A DNA stretch of 16,453 nt from Solirubrobacterales bacterium (GCA_003157595.1 PMKB01000250.1:1-16453); one strand, 5' to 3'. Numbered from the stretch's first letter, positions 7,284 through 13,621 are shown. Numbers and translations: made by a program. Notes: generated by a model not told the origin, from the sequence alone.

Positions 7284-7316
7284 GCGCCGCGCGGCAGCAA
7301 ACCGTGCGCGCGGCGC
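7284..7316 (-). other. 10-bp inverted repeat in the leader of the class V PLP gene
   Basis: GCGCCGCGCG at 7284-7293 and its exact complement at 7307-7316, with a 13-base loop, 23-55 bases upstream of the start codon. No U run follows on the minus strand, so it is not an intrinsic terminator. It could form an mRNA leader hairpin just before the ribosome binding site, or be chance in GC-rich DNA. Confidence 0.4.
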
Positions 7317-7329
7317 CTGCGGTTGGTGT

Positions 7330-7398
7330 GTCACGGCTGCGGGCGGGCGCCCGCGCGGATGTCAAGGCTGCGGGCGGGCGCCTGCGCGGATCGGTCAA
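7330..7398 (-). repeat. Short tandem repeat with TTGAC boxes in the 163-bp gap before the class V PLP gene
   Basis: Two 26-bp copies (7335-7360 and 7366-7391) differ at one base and lie 31 bp apart; a decayed third partial copy continues to about 7418. Reading the minus strand, each unit is preceded by a GTGAC or TTGAC box: GTGACA near 7329-7334, TTGACA at 7360-7365 and TTGACC at 7393-7398, spaced 31 and 33 bp. The first copy holds a perfect 12-bp palindrome, GCGGGCGCCCGC (7343-7354). This is the only sizeable gap among the catabolic genes. It could be an operator array or internal promoter region, but no convincing -10 follows the TTGACA. Confidence 0.6.
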
Positions 7399-7424
7399 GG
7401 CCACACGCCGGCGCGGATCGCTGC

Positions 7425-8159
7425 TCATGCCGACGGGCGCTCCTGGGCGTCGAAGCGCTCGACGAGCGTAGCACGGGCCTTCCACAGCTCCGGCAGCTGG
7501 CGCTGCGCGATCAGCTTGCCGAGCACCTGAACCGGCGTGCCCTGTGTGCCCTTGGTGTCTTCGCCGATGCTGCGCGTGACGGTTGCGTAGTGGCGGAAGC
7601 GCCAGATCCAGATCCGCTCGTCCCAGTCCGTGAGCGCCTCGGCGGCCTGGTAGAGCTGCTCGAACTCCCGCCCGCGCTGGTAGAGCTCGACGAGATCGAG
7701 CCCGGCGCCCGCCACCAGCCGGTTGAAGGCGCGGCCGGCGCGCCGTGTGGTATCCGCCACGGCGCGAAAGCCCGGAGAGTCAAAGCCGCTGCCGTGACCC
7801 AGCACGACGCGGATCTCCTGGTACTCCCAGGGCGACATCTTCTCGAGCATCTCGAGCGAGCTCGTCACGTAGTCGAGCGCCAGCACCGCACGGCGCATCA
7901 AACGCACCGCCGCCGAGATCTCGCCCGCCTCCATCAGGCGGGCGGCCTCGTCCATCTCGCCGGCGGCGAATTTCAGCCACAGCTCGGAGGTCTGGTGGAC
8001 GGTGGTGAACAGCAGCTCGTCGCGGTGAGCCCACTCGTCGGCTGTCTTCTGCAGCGACAGCAGCTCATCGGTGCGCAGGTAACGCTCGTAGTCGCTCGCT
8101 CCCGGGCCCCCAAGCTGCGGCGCCTTGTAGTCCTCGGGGGGCCCGGCCTGTTCGCTCAT
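7425..8159 (-). CDS. kynA: Tryptophan 2,3-dioxygenase (compact form)
   Basis: A 244-residue heme dioxygenase expected to oxidise L-tryptophan to N-formylkynurenine. Active-site residues match the Xanthomonas enzyme: F51 and H55 in FTTVHQTSELWLK, Y113 and R117 in WEYQEIRVVLG, S124 in GSGF, the heme ligand H190 in WRFRHYATV, and T205 in KGTQG, which replaces the usual GTGG substrate loop. Between the GSGF segment and the heme His it is about 50 residues shorter than typical family members, so a helical region is trimmed. Because the TDO fold also includes indole/tyrosine monooxygenases, altered substrate is possible. The ATG at 8159 follows the dehydratase stop by 19 bases, inside a duplicated start region. 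No kynurenine formamidase is seen nearby. Confidence 0.88.
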   Translation of the reverse strand: MSEQAGPPEDYKAPQLGGPGASDYERYLRTDELLSLQKTADEWAHRDELLFTTVHQTSELWLKFAAGEMDEAARLMEAGEISAAVRLMRRAVLALDYVTSSLEMLEKMSPWEYQEIRVVLGHGSGFDSPGFRAVADTTRRAGRAFNRLVAGAGLDLVELYQRGREFEQLYQAAEALTDWDERIWIWRFRHYATVTRSIGEDTKGTQGTPVQVLGKLIAQRQLPELWKARATLVERFDAQERPSA

Positions 8160-8199
8160 GCCGGTGCCTCTGCGCCGCTCATGCCGGTGTCTCTCCGCG
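8154..8199 (-). repeat. 23-bp imperfect tandem duplication at the dehydratase-TDO junction
   Basis: GCTCATGCCGGTG occurs at 8154-8166 and again at 8177-8189, followed by similar CT-rich bases. It produces two ATGs (8182 and 8159) in the same sequence setting. The first opens an 8-codon mini-ORF (8182-8156) that overlaps the dehydratase stop as ATGA and ends overlapping the TDO start as ATGA. It looks like a small slippage duplication of the translation start region. Confidence 0.7.
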
Positions 8200-9129
8200 C
8201 AGAATGGCGCTGAAGGTCGAGAAATCGATGTTGCCGCCGGAGACGATCGTGACGATCCGCCCGCCGCCCGCGCGTCCGGCCAGCGCCGCCGCCACCGCCA
8301 GCGCGCCGGCGCCCTCGGCGATCACCCGCAGGCGCTCGGCGATCAGGCGCACCGCGGCGGCGGTCTCCGCGAGCGTCGCCACGAGCGCATCGTCGATCAG
8401 CGGCGCGACCCGGGGCCACATGTCGGCCAGCACGCTGCGGCTGCCCGAGCCGTCGACCCATGACGGCACATACTCGATCGACGCCGGCTCACCGGCCGCC
8501 CGCGCCGCCACCAGAGCGGCCGCGGTCTCCGGCTCGACCGTGTAGACGCGCGTCTCGGGCCGCAGCGCGCGCACGGCGCTTGCGATCCCGACGGTGAGCC
8601 CGCCGCCGCCGTAGGGGATGACGACCGCATCCACGTCGGGAAGATCTTCGAGGATCTCGAGGCCGATCGTCCCGTTCCCGGCCATCACGGCGGGATCGGA
8701 GACCGGATGCACGAAAAAGCCCTCGACACCCTCGACCCGACCGCTGACGATCGCCTGCCACCAGTCCGCGTAGGGCAGCTTGACGACCGTCCCGCCGAGC
8801 CGCGCGATCGCGTCGAGCTTGGCCGTCGGAGCATGTTCGGGCACGGCGATCGTCGCCGGCACGCCCAGTTCGCGGGCCATCCATGCGACACCCTGGGCCG
8901 CGTTGCCGGCACTGGCCGTGACGAGGCCGTCGCGCACGAGCGCCGGGTCGGCGGCACGCACGCAGTTCGCGGCGCCCCGGATCTTGAACGAGTTGACCGG
9001 CTGCAGGTTCTCCAGCTTGCACCAGATCTCACACGGCGCCTCATCAACCGCCAGCCGCACGAGCGGGGTGCGCGTCGCGGCGCCGGCGATCCGCTCGCGG
9101 GCCGCCCGGATCTCCTCGATCGCGATCAC
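8179..9129 (-). CDS. IlvA-type PLP dehydratase (threonine dehydratase / EutB / BhcB-like)
   Basis: A 316-residue fold-type II PLP enzyme, likely dehydrating a beta-hydroxy amino acid. Motifs: PLP Lys in KLENLQPVNSFKIRGA (K49), a phosphate-side SAGNAAQG (73-80) in which the usual His of SAGNHAQG is Ala, the glycine loop YGGGGLTVG (173-181), and VSGGNID (296-302). There is no C-terminal ACT regulatory domain, so it is the catabolic length. The GTG at 9129 overlaps the stop of the imine-reductase-like gene (GTGA). The same pair of families forms EutB/EutC in hydroxyectoine use and BhcB/BhcD in the beta-hydroxyaspartate cycle, where the dehydratase makes an imine that its partner reduces. The substrate here is not determinable from sequence. 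Confidence 0.9.
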   Translation of the reverse strand: MIAIEEIRAARERIAGAATRTPLVRLAVDEAPCEIWCKLENLQPVNSFKIRGAANCVRAADPALVRDGLVTASAGNAAQGVAWMARELGVPATIAVPEHAPTAKLDAIARLGGTVVKLPYADWWQAIVSGRVEGVEGFFVHPVSDPAVMAGNGTIGLEILEDLPDVDAVVIPYGGGGLTVGIASAVRALRPETRVYTVEPETAAALVAARAAGEPASIEYVPSWVDGSGSRSVLADMWPRVAPLIDDALVATLAETAAAVRLIAERLRVIAEGAGALAVAAALAGRAGGGRIVTIVSGGNIDFSTFSAILRGETPA

Positions 9130-10118
9130 AGATCCACCTCGGTCCCGGCGCCCGCGCGACGCGCACTCGCAACCGCGAGCTCCGCGGCGGCCAGGTCCTC
9201 GACGGCGAGTCCGAGCGAGCGGAACACGGTGATCGCGCCCGGGCCGCTGCGTCCCGGGTGCGCTCCAATCGCCAGCTCGCCCAGCTCGGCGCGAATGTGC
9301 TCCTCGCCGATCGCGCCCTCGCGCAGCGCGAGGCGATAGTCGCCGGCCTCGTTGGCCGCGGACTCGCGACTGTCGACGAACAGCTCGGCAGCGGCGATCG
9401 TCGCGACGTCGAGCTCGCGCGACGAGGGGATGCTCGCGCCGATCGCGTTGACATGCGCTCCGTCGGCGAGCCAGTCGCGCTCGAGCACGGGCTCGGTGGA
9501 GTTGGTCGCCGTGACGACGACGCCGGCGCCGGCCAGCGCCTCGCGCGCGCTCTCGCAGGCCTCGAAGCGCACGTCGTCTCCGAACTGCGCCTCGCCCGCC
9601 GCCACCAGGCTGCGCGCGTGCTCGCGATTGGGCGAGTGGATCCGCACGGCCCTGAACGGACGCACGAGCATCAGCGCGCGCAGGTGCATCTGGGCCTGCA
9701 CGCCCGAGCCGAGGATCGCCAGCTCATCGGCGTCCTCGCGGGCGAGCAGGCGGGTCGCCAGCGCGGTCACCGCGGCGGTGCGGATCGAGGTCACGGCGGA
9801 GCCGTTGAGGATCGCGGTCGGCAGCCCGGTCTTGCCGTCGAACAGCGTGACGGTGCCCTGGTGGGCGTCCAATCCGAGTGTCGGGTTCCCCGGGAAGACG
9901 CAGACCGCCTTGAGGCTGTAGACGGGGTGCTCGCCGCCGCGATAGGCCGGCATCAGGCCCAGCATCCCGGCCGAGCCGCCGCCGCGCAGCACCGTGCGAA
10001 GCGGCATCTCGGCCTCACCGCAGGCCAGCGCCCCGAGCGCCGCCGCCATCGCCTCGATGCACTGACCGAGCTCGAGGTGCTCGCTCACGTCGGTCTCACC
10101 CAGCACGATCACGCTCAC
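9126..10118 (-). CDS. Mu-crystallin / ornithine cyclodeaminase family NAD(P)H oxidoreductase
   Basis: A 330-residue member of the OCD/mu-crystallin superfamily. It has the conserved substrate Lys in YSLKAVCVFPGN (K70), the segment GSAVTSIRTAAVTALA (106-121), and the nucleotide-binding LAILGSGVQAQMHLRA (133-148). Where true ornithine cyclodeaminases have a catalytic Asp (GGDCPGKTEL), this protein reads GASIPSSREL (227-236) with no Asp, so ornithine cyclisation is unlikely. Ketimine, iminosuccinate or alanine-type imine reduction fits better. The GTG at 10118 overlaps the stop of the aldo/keto reductase gene, and its own stop overlaps the dehydratase start; both overlaps are 4 nt. Tight coupling to the dehydratase supports a dehydrate-then-reduce partnership. 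Confidence 0.88.
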   Translation of the reverse strand: MSVIVLGETDVSEHLELGQCIEAMAAALGALACGEAEMPLRTVLRGGGSAGMLGLMPAYRGGEHPVYSLKAVCVFPGNPTLGLDAHQGTVTLFDGKTGLPTAILNGSAVTSIRTAAVTALATRLLAREDADELAILGSGVQAQMHLRALMLVRPFRAVRIHSPNREHARSLVAAGEAQFGDDVRFEACESAREALAGAGVVVTATNSTEPVLERDWLADGAHVNAIGASIPSSRELDVATIAAAELFVDSRESAANEAGDYRLALREGAIGEEHIRAELGELAIGAHPGRSGPGAITVFRSLGLAVEDLAAAELAVASARRAGAGTEVDL

Positions 10119-11086
10119 CCGAACAGCCTCGCGATCGACTCGCGCTCACCGGCCACCAGCGGGTTTGCGAGCGCCTCGCGCACCGGCTCGAGCTGGCCCG
10201 GGCTGCCCGGCCCGACGACGATCGCGCTGACGTCGGGGTGCGACAGCAGCCAGCTGAGCGAGAGGCCCGCCATCGAGATCTCGCGCGCCGCTGCGAGCCG
10301 CTCGAGATGTTCGAGCGCGTCGAAGACTTCGTCGCGCAGAAAATCGGCATAGACGTCGGGGCGCTGGGTCATGCGCGAACCCGCTGGAAACTCGCTTCCG
10401 CGGCGGTACTTGCCGGTCAGCCAGCCGCCGGCGAGCGGGCTGTAGACGGTGTAGCTGACCGCTTCACGAGCGCACAGAGGCAAGACCTCAGCCTCGTCGC
10501 CGCGCGCCAGCAGCGAGTAGGAGTTCTGGATCGCGTCGACGTGACCGGCGTCGAGCGTCGCGCGCAGCTGGCGAGCGTCGTAGTTGCTCACGCCGGTGGC
10601 GCGGATCAGGCCCTCGGAGCGCAGCCGCTCGAGCGTCTCGACGACGCGCGCCGGAGCCACCTGGGGATCGAAGTCGTGCGTCAGGTAGAGATCCACGCGC
10701 GCCACGCCGAGGCGCTCGAGGCTCGCGTGCAGCTGGCGCGTCATCCGCTCCGGCTCAAGCCCGTGGTCCGCGCCCGCCGCCATCGGGTTGTAGGTCTTCG
10801 TGCTCAGCAGCGGCAGCCGCCCGCGCGAGCGGATCCAGTTGCCGATCGTCGTCTCGCTGCGCCCGCCGCCATAGGCGTCGGCGGTATCGAAGTGGTTGAT
10901 CCCCAGCTCCCAGGCCGCGTCCATGATCGCGAAGGCCTGCGCCTCGTCGAGCCCACGGCCGAAGAACTCCGGCGATGAGCCGACGCCGCCGAAGTTGCCG
11001 CAGCCGAGCGCGATGCGCGGCACGGCCACTTCGGAGCGCCCGAGCGTGCGTGCCTCGATCGCTGCGGCAGTCACGTTCAATCGCAC
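10115..11086 (-). CDS. Aldo/keto reductase
   Basis: A 323-residue NADPH-dependent oxidoreductase with a TIM-barrel fold. The catalytic tetrad is visible: D67 and Y72 in FDTADAYGGGRSE, K97 in LSTKTYNP, and H137 in LYLTHDFDP. The late barrel motif SPLAGGWLTGKY and the cofactor-binding region near VVGPGSPGQLEP are typical of the AKR11/12-like, YajO-type group. It is the first gene of the minus-strand cluster and shares a 4-nt GTGA overlap with the next gene. The start is uncertain: GTG at 11086 lacks a clear Shine-Dalgarno, and a GTG at 11074 is an alternative. Substrate unknown; it would plausibly reduce an aldehyde or ketone in the linked pathway. Confidence 0.92.
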   Translation of the reverse strand: MRLNVTAAAIEARTLGRSEVAVPRIALGCGNFGGVGSSPEFFGRGLDEAQAFAIMDAAWELGINHFDTADAYGGGRSETTIGNWIRSRGRLPLLSTKTYNPMAAGADHGLEPERMTRQLHASLERLGVARVDLYLTHDFDPQVAPARVVETLERLRSEGLIRATGVSNYDARQLRATLDAGHVDAIQNSYSLLARGDEAEVLPLCAREAVSYTVYSPLAGGWLTGKYRRGSEFPAGSRMTQRPDVYADFLRDEVFDALEHLERLAAAREISMAGLSLSWLLSHPDVSAIVVGPGSPGQLEPVREALANPLVAGERESIARLFG

Positions 11087-11300
11087 GGAGCGAACAGCGG
11101 GGCCATCATTGATATTTGATCAGAAACCCTCATGCGGTGCGTCGCAGAGGCCGATGTCTGACGAGCGCGCACGCACGCGGTCAGCGCAGCCTCGGCGCGC
11201 GGCGGTGCCTGCGACACAAGCGCCGACGCCCGATAGCGCCGCCGAGCCGAGCAACCAGCGTTCCGGCCGCCGGCCGAACGCCCGAAAGGACCACGCCACC
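11087..11300. promoter_or_regulatory. Divergent intergenic region with AT-rich island
   Basis: This 214-bp stretch separates the minus-strand catabolic cluster from the plus-strand DUF4389 gene. At 11108-11123 lies an AT-rich island, ATTGATATTTGATCAG, containing two TTGAT direct repeats 7 bp apart and a TGAT/ATCA dyad. It stands out in otherwise GC-rich DNA and lies 22-37 bases upstream of the aldo/keto reductase GTG, where a promoter and/or operator would be expected. I cannot assign a definite -35/-10 pair. The remainder, 11130-11283, shows nothing recognisable; GAAAGGA at 11284-11290 is the likely ribosome binding site of the DUF4389 gene. Confidence 0.4.
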
Positions 11301-11843
11301 TTGAGCACCCTCAGCCTGACAATCGACTCGCCGCTGAAACACAGCCGGCTCACCACGTTCTTCCGCTACATCCTGTTCCTGCCGCTGGCGATCGTCAACT
11401 ACCTCTACGCGATCGGCGCCTACATCGTCGCCCTCGTCGCCTGGTTCGCGATCCTCTTCACGGGGCGCTACCCGGCGGGGGCCTACCGCTTCGCAGCCGG
11501 CTACCTGCGCTTCTCGACTCGCGCCGTGTCCTACCTGATGCTCGCGGTCGATGTCTATCCGCCGTTCAGCGGCGAGGAGGCCCCCGGCTATCCGGTGGTG
11601 GTCGGCATCCCCGAGCGCCTCGAGCGCTACAGCCGGCTGAAGACCTTCTTTCGGGTGATCTACATCATCCCCGCGTACGTGGCGGTCGTCGTGCTCGGGA
11701 TCGGGCTCTACATCACCGTCTTCATCTCGTGGTTCACGATCATGATCGCGGCCCGCGACCCGTTCACCGAGTACAAGAGGTTCGCGATCGGCTGGGTGCT
11801 CAAGTTCGCAGCACTCATGCTGCTGGTCGTCGAGGACTATTGA
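11301..11843 (+). CDS. DUF4389 domain membrane protein
   Basis: A 180-residue membrane protein built from two similar halves: RLTTFFRYILFLPLAIVNY (16-34) through VDVYPPF (83-89), and RLKTFFRVIYIIPAYV (112-127) through VVEDY (176-180). Each half has two hydrophobic segments and a WF(A/T)I element, as in DUF4389 proteins of unknown function. I prefer the TTG at 11301, which follows GAAAGGA (11284-11290) by 10 bases and begins just before the conserved domain. An ATG at 11154 in the same frame would add 49 residues of low-complexity, charged sequence and has a weak ribosome site. The gene is followed directly by the SRP RNA, whose -10 element begins 10 bases after the stop. Confidence 0.85.
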   Translation: MSTLSLTIDSPLKHSRLTTFFRYILFLPLAIVNYLYAIGAYIVALVAWFAILFTGRYPAGAYRFAAGYLRFSTRAVSYLMLAVDVYPPFSGEEAPGYPVVVGIPERLERYSRLKTFFRVIYIIPAYVAVVVLGIGLYITVFISWFTIMIAARDPFTEYKRFAIGWVLKFAALMLLVVEDY

Positions 11844-11853
11844 TCGCAGCCGC

Positions 11854-11859
11854 TACACT
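11854..11859 (+). promoter_or_regulatory. -10 element of the SRP RNA promoter
   Basis: TACACT (TAnnnT consensus) ends seven bases before 11867, the predicted first base of the SRP RNA terminal helix. A -35 element of good match is not visible; it would fall inside the end of the DUF4389 coding region. Spacing to the RNA end supports the call. Confidence 0.6.
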
Positions 11860-11866
11860 CCGCCGC

Positions 11867-12138
11867 GGACCGTGCTAGGCGGGGAGTTAGCGGTGCCCTG
11901 AACTCGCAATCCGCTCAAGCGGGGCCGAATTCCCACCCGAGGGGCGTGCCGTGCGGCACGCTCCGGCGGTTGGGGCGTTGAGGGGCAGGGTCCCACGCGA
12001 TGTTGGTCCGCGAACCAGGTCAGGTCCGGAAGGAAGCAGCCTTAAGCGGATGCCGGCAGGCGCGAAGGGAGTTACCTGACCGGAGCCCCGGCCGTCGGCG
12101 GCACCGCACGTCGGGCCACGAAGGTGGGTGCACGGTCC
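11867..12138 (+). ncRNA. ffs: Large (Bacillus-type) signal recognition particle RNA
   Basis: SRP RNA scaffolds Ffh for co-translational targeting of membrane and secreted proteins. The domain IV hallmark, reading GGTCAGGTCCGGAAGGAAG then CAGCC, is at 12018-12041, with the GGAA tetraloop and the internal loop bound by the Ffh M domain. The 5' portion (GTGCTAGGCGGGGAGTTAGC, 11873 on, then GGTGCCCTGAACTCGCAATC) matches the Alu domain of B. subtilis scRNA. The ends pair perfectly: GGACCGTGC at 11867-11875 with GCACGGTCC at 12130-12138. The length of about 272 nt equals that of the B. subtilis RNA and is much longer than 4.5S RNA. Ends are placed from the terminal helix and the -10 element, so they may be off by a few bases. 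Confidence 0.95.
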
Positions 12139-12143
12139 ATCAA

Positions 12144-12171
12144 GCAGCCGATCGCTCACGCGATCAGCTGC
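12144..12171. terminator. Hairpin between SRP RNA 3' end and the convergent gene
   Basis: GCAGC and GCTGC form an outer 5-bp stem, with one mismatch, then GATCGC pairs with GCGATC around a TCAC loop. It starts five bases after the SRP RNA terminal helix and contains the stop codon of the minus-strand membrane-protein gene. No U tract follows on either strand, so it would be a weak intrinsic terminator at best, or a 3'-end processing/stability element. Confidence 0.4.
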
Positions 12172-13573
12172 AGCTCGAGTAAACGTGCCATGACCGGTTG
12201 CCGGCGGTTTGGCGAAAGGCCTTCGGCACGCCGCCGTGTCGTTCGGGGTCCTTGGGGTCCAACAGGTACTGGCGGTAAACCGCGGCGTTCGCCGCGACCA
12301 CGTAGGTCCCGCGGCTGACCGCGCTGACGACGATGTTCGCCGGGCTGGTGTGGAGGTAGAGCGCCAGCAGCGGCACCGGCGTGGCGTAGGGGACGCTGAT
12401 CGGGCCGCAGCTGGTGGCGATCTTGTGGCTCGAGACCAGCGCGATCAAATCGCCCGCGATCCGCTGCTGGGCCCCGAGTGACTGGTCGGGGGCCTTGGTG
12501 GAGCTGAAGGTCTTGTTGAAGCGGGGGATCTGCCAGAAGATCGAGGCGACGATCGCGACGACGATCACGATCGAGCCCGCCTGCCACAGCCGCCGACGCG
12601 GGTGACCGGGCGCCAGCGAGCGCCAGCCGAACAGGCCGGCACCGCCGAAGACGGCGCCGAGCGCAGCGATCAGGAACACGTAACGGTCCTGGATCGGCAG
12701 TCCGGAGCCGGCGACGAGCGCGAGCGCCACGGCCGCGACCGCCACCGCGGCGGCGCCGAGCAGTGCGCGCGCCCGCGTCAGCCAGAGCGCCAGGACGGCG
12801 CCGAGCGCCGCGGCCACGAGGCCGTCCGGGCCGAGCACCTCGCCGAGCCGTCGCGCGCCGTAGTAGGGGAGGTTGAGCAGGCCGGTGGCACGATGCAGCT
12901 GCTTGGCGGTGGAGCGCGTGTTGGTCAGCGACCACAGCGGGTTGCCGGTCACGAGCAGGTCCGAGAGAGCCCACAGCACGGGAGCCAGCGCGACCAGGGC
13001 GGCGAGCCGCGCACGCTCGCGCGGCGTGCAGCCGGGCCACAGATACAGCCAGTAGGCCCCGGCGAAAAGCCAGGCTTCGGGGCGCAGCAGGCCAGCGAGG
13101 TCGAGCAGCGCGATCACCGGCCAGCCGGCGCGCCGGCGCCGTGTCTCGAGCGACAGCGCCGCCAGCATCAGCACGACGTAGGGGATGTCCGCATAGGCGC
13201 GCGCGCCATAGCTCAACACCTCGTAGCGGCTCAGGATCAGCGCCGCGCCCGCAAGCCCGGCCGGCCAGGAGAACCAGTTCGCTCCCAGCCAATAGGCGAG
13301 GTAGCCGAGCGCGGCGAGCGCGAGATAGGCCAACGCGACAACGATCGCGATCGTCGCGGCCGCGCCGAGCGGGGAGAGGATCAGCCCGAGCACCTCGAGC
13401 AGCGGGTGGGGCGTCGGGGCGAGCGGGATCTTGTAGCTCGGCGTCTGGCCGCGCGCGAGCTGCTGACCCCACGCCAGCGAGTAGAGCGTGTCGTAGTTGG
13501 CGAAGCCGACGCCGACCGCCAGCCGCAGCGCGACCGCGCCGACCACGATCGCGAAGGGCGCCCGCAGCCGCAT
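12164..13573 (-). CDS. GT-C-like polytopic membrane protein (putative glycosyltransferase)
   Basis: A 469-residue integral membrane protein. About ten hydrophobic segments span residues 5-370, followed by a soluble C-terminal domain of about 95 residues. The first extracytoplasmic loop, FANYDTLYSLAWGQQLARG (24-42), carries an Asp where GT-C glycosyltransferases (PMT/ArnT-like, polyprenyl-phosphate sugar donors) place their acidic catalytic residue. LLRPEAWLF is also common in that group. These are pattern-level similarities, so transferase activity is tentative. The ATG at 13573 is chosen because hydrophobic sequence starts there and TAGCGT lies seven bases upstream; the frame is open to 13822, but only as antisense to dnaX. 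It diverges from dnaX and converges on the SRP RNA, splitting their usual adjacency. Confidence 0.7.
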   Translation of the reverse strand: MRLRAPFAIVVGAVALRLAVGVGFANYDTLYSLAWGQQLARGQTPSYKIPLAPTPHPLLEVLGLILSPLGAAATIAIVVALAYLALAALGYLAYWLGANWFSWPAGLAGAALILSRYEVLSYGARAYADIPYVVLMLAALSLETRRRRAGWPVIALLDLAGLLRPEAWLFAGAYWLYLWPGCTPRERARLAALVALAPVLWALSDLLVTGNPLWSLTNTRSTAKQLHRATGLLNLPYYGARRLGEVLGPDGLVAAALGAVLALWLTRARALLGAAAVAVAAVALALVAGSGLPIQDRYVFLIAALGAVFGGAGLFGWRSLAPGHPRRRLWQAGSIVIVVAIVASIFWQIPRFNKTFSSTKAPDQSLGAQQRIAGDLIALVSSHKIATSCGPISVPYATPVPLLALYLHTSPANIVVSAVSRGTYVVAANAAVYRQYLLDPKDPERHGGVPKAFRQTAGNRSWHVYSSCS

Positions 13574-13621
13574 TCCAGGCACGCTACCCGCTCCGGGCCT
13601 CGGGGTAGACTCAGGCGACCC
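13574..13621. promoter_or_regulatory. 48-bp divergent promoter region, possibly giving leaderless mRNAs
   Basis: On the minus strand TAGCGT (complement of 13581-13586) is a TAnnnT -10 box exactly seven bases from the ATG of the membrane protein. On the plus strand TAGACT (13606-13611) lies ten bases before the dnaX GTG. Neither gene has a good Shine-Dalgarno, and the space is too short for long leaders, so leaderless or near-leaderless transcription is suggested. No good -35 hexamers are seen. Confidence 0.4.

Noticed and set aside
7262..7424. An additional small gene in the gap between TDO and the class V enzyme
   Set aside because: No frame with a ribosome site and sensible composition is seen; the gap is dominated by the tandem repeat and a hairpin.
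9126..10118. Bona fide ornithine cyclodeaminase
   Set aside because: The catalytic Asp motif of that enzyme is absent (GASIPSSREL), so a generic imine reductase-type call is safer.
8179..10118. Hydroxyectoine utilisation eutBC
   Set aside because: Only the family pair is shared; no ectoine hydrolase, deacetylase or other ectoine genes are in the window.
10896..11300. Upstream extension of the DUF4389 frame
   Set aside because: It runs antisense through the aldo/keto reductase and then through low-complexity sequence; the domain begins just after the TTG at 11301.
12602..13621. Upstream extension of the dnaX frame by about 340 codons
   Set aside because: It is antisense to the membrane-protein gene, has no resemblance to DnaX, and conserved DnaX sequence begins right after the GTG at 13622.
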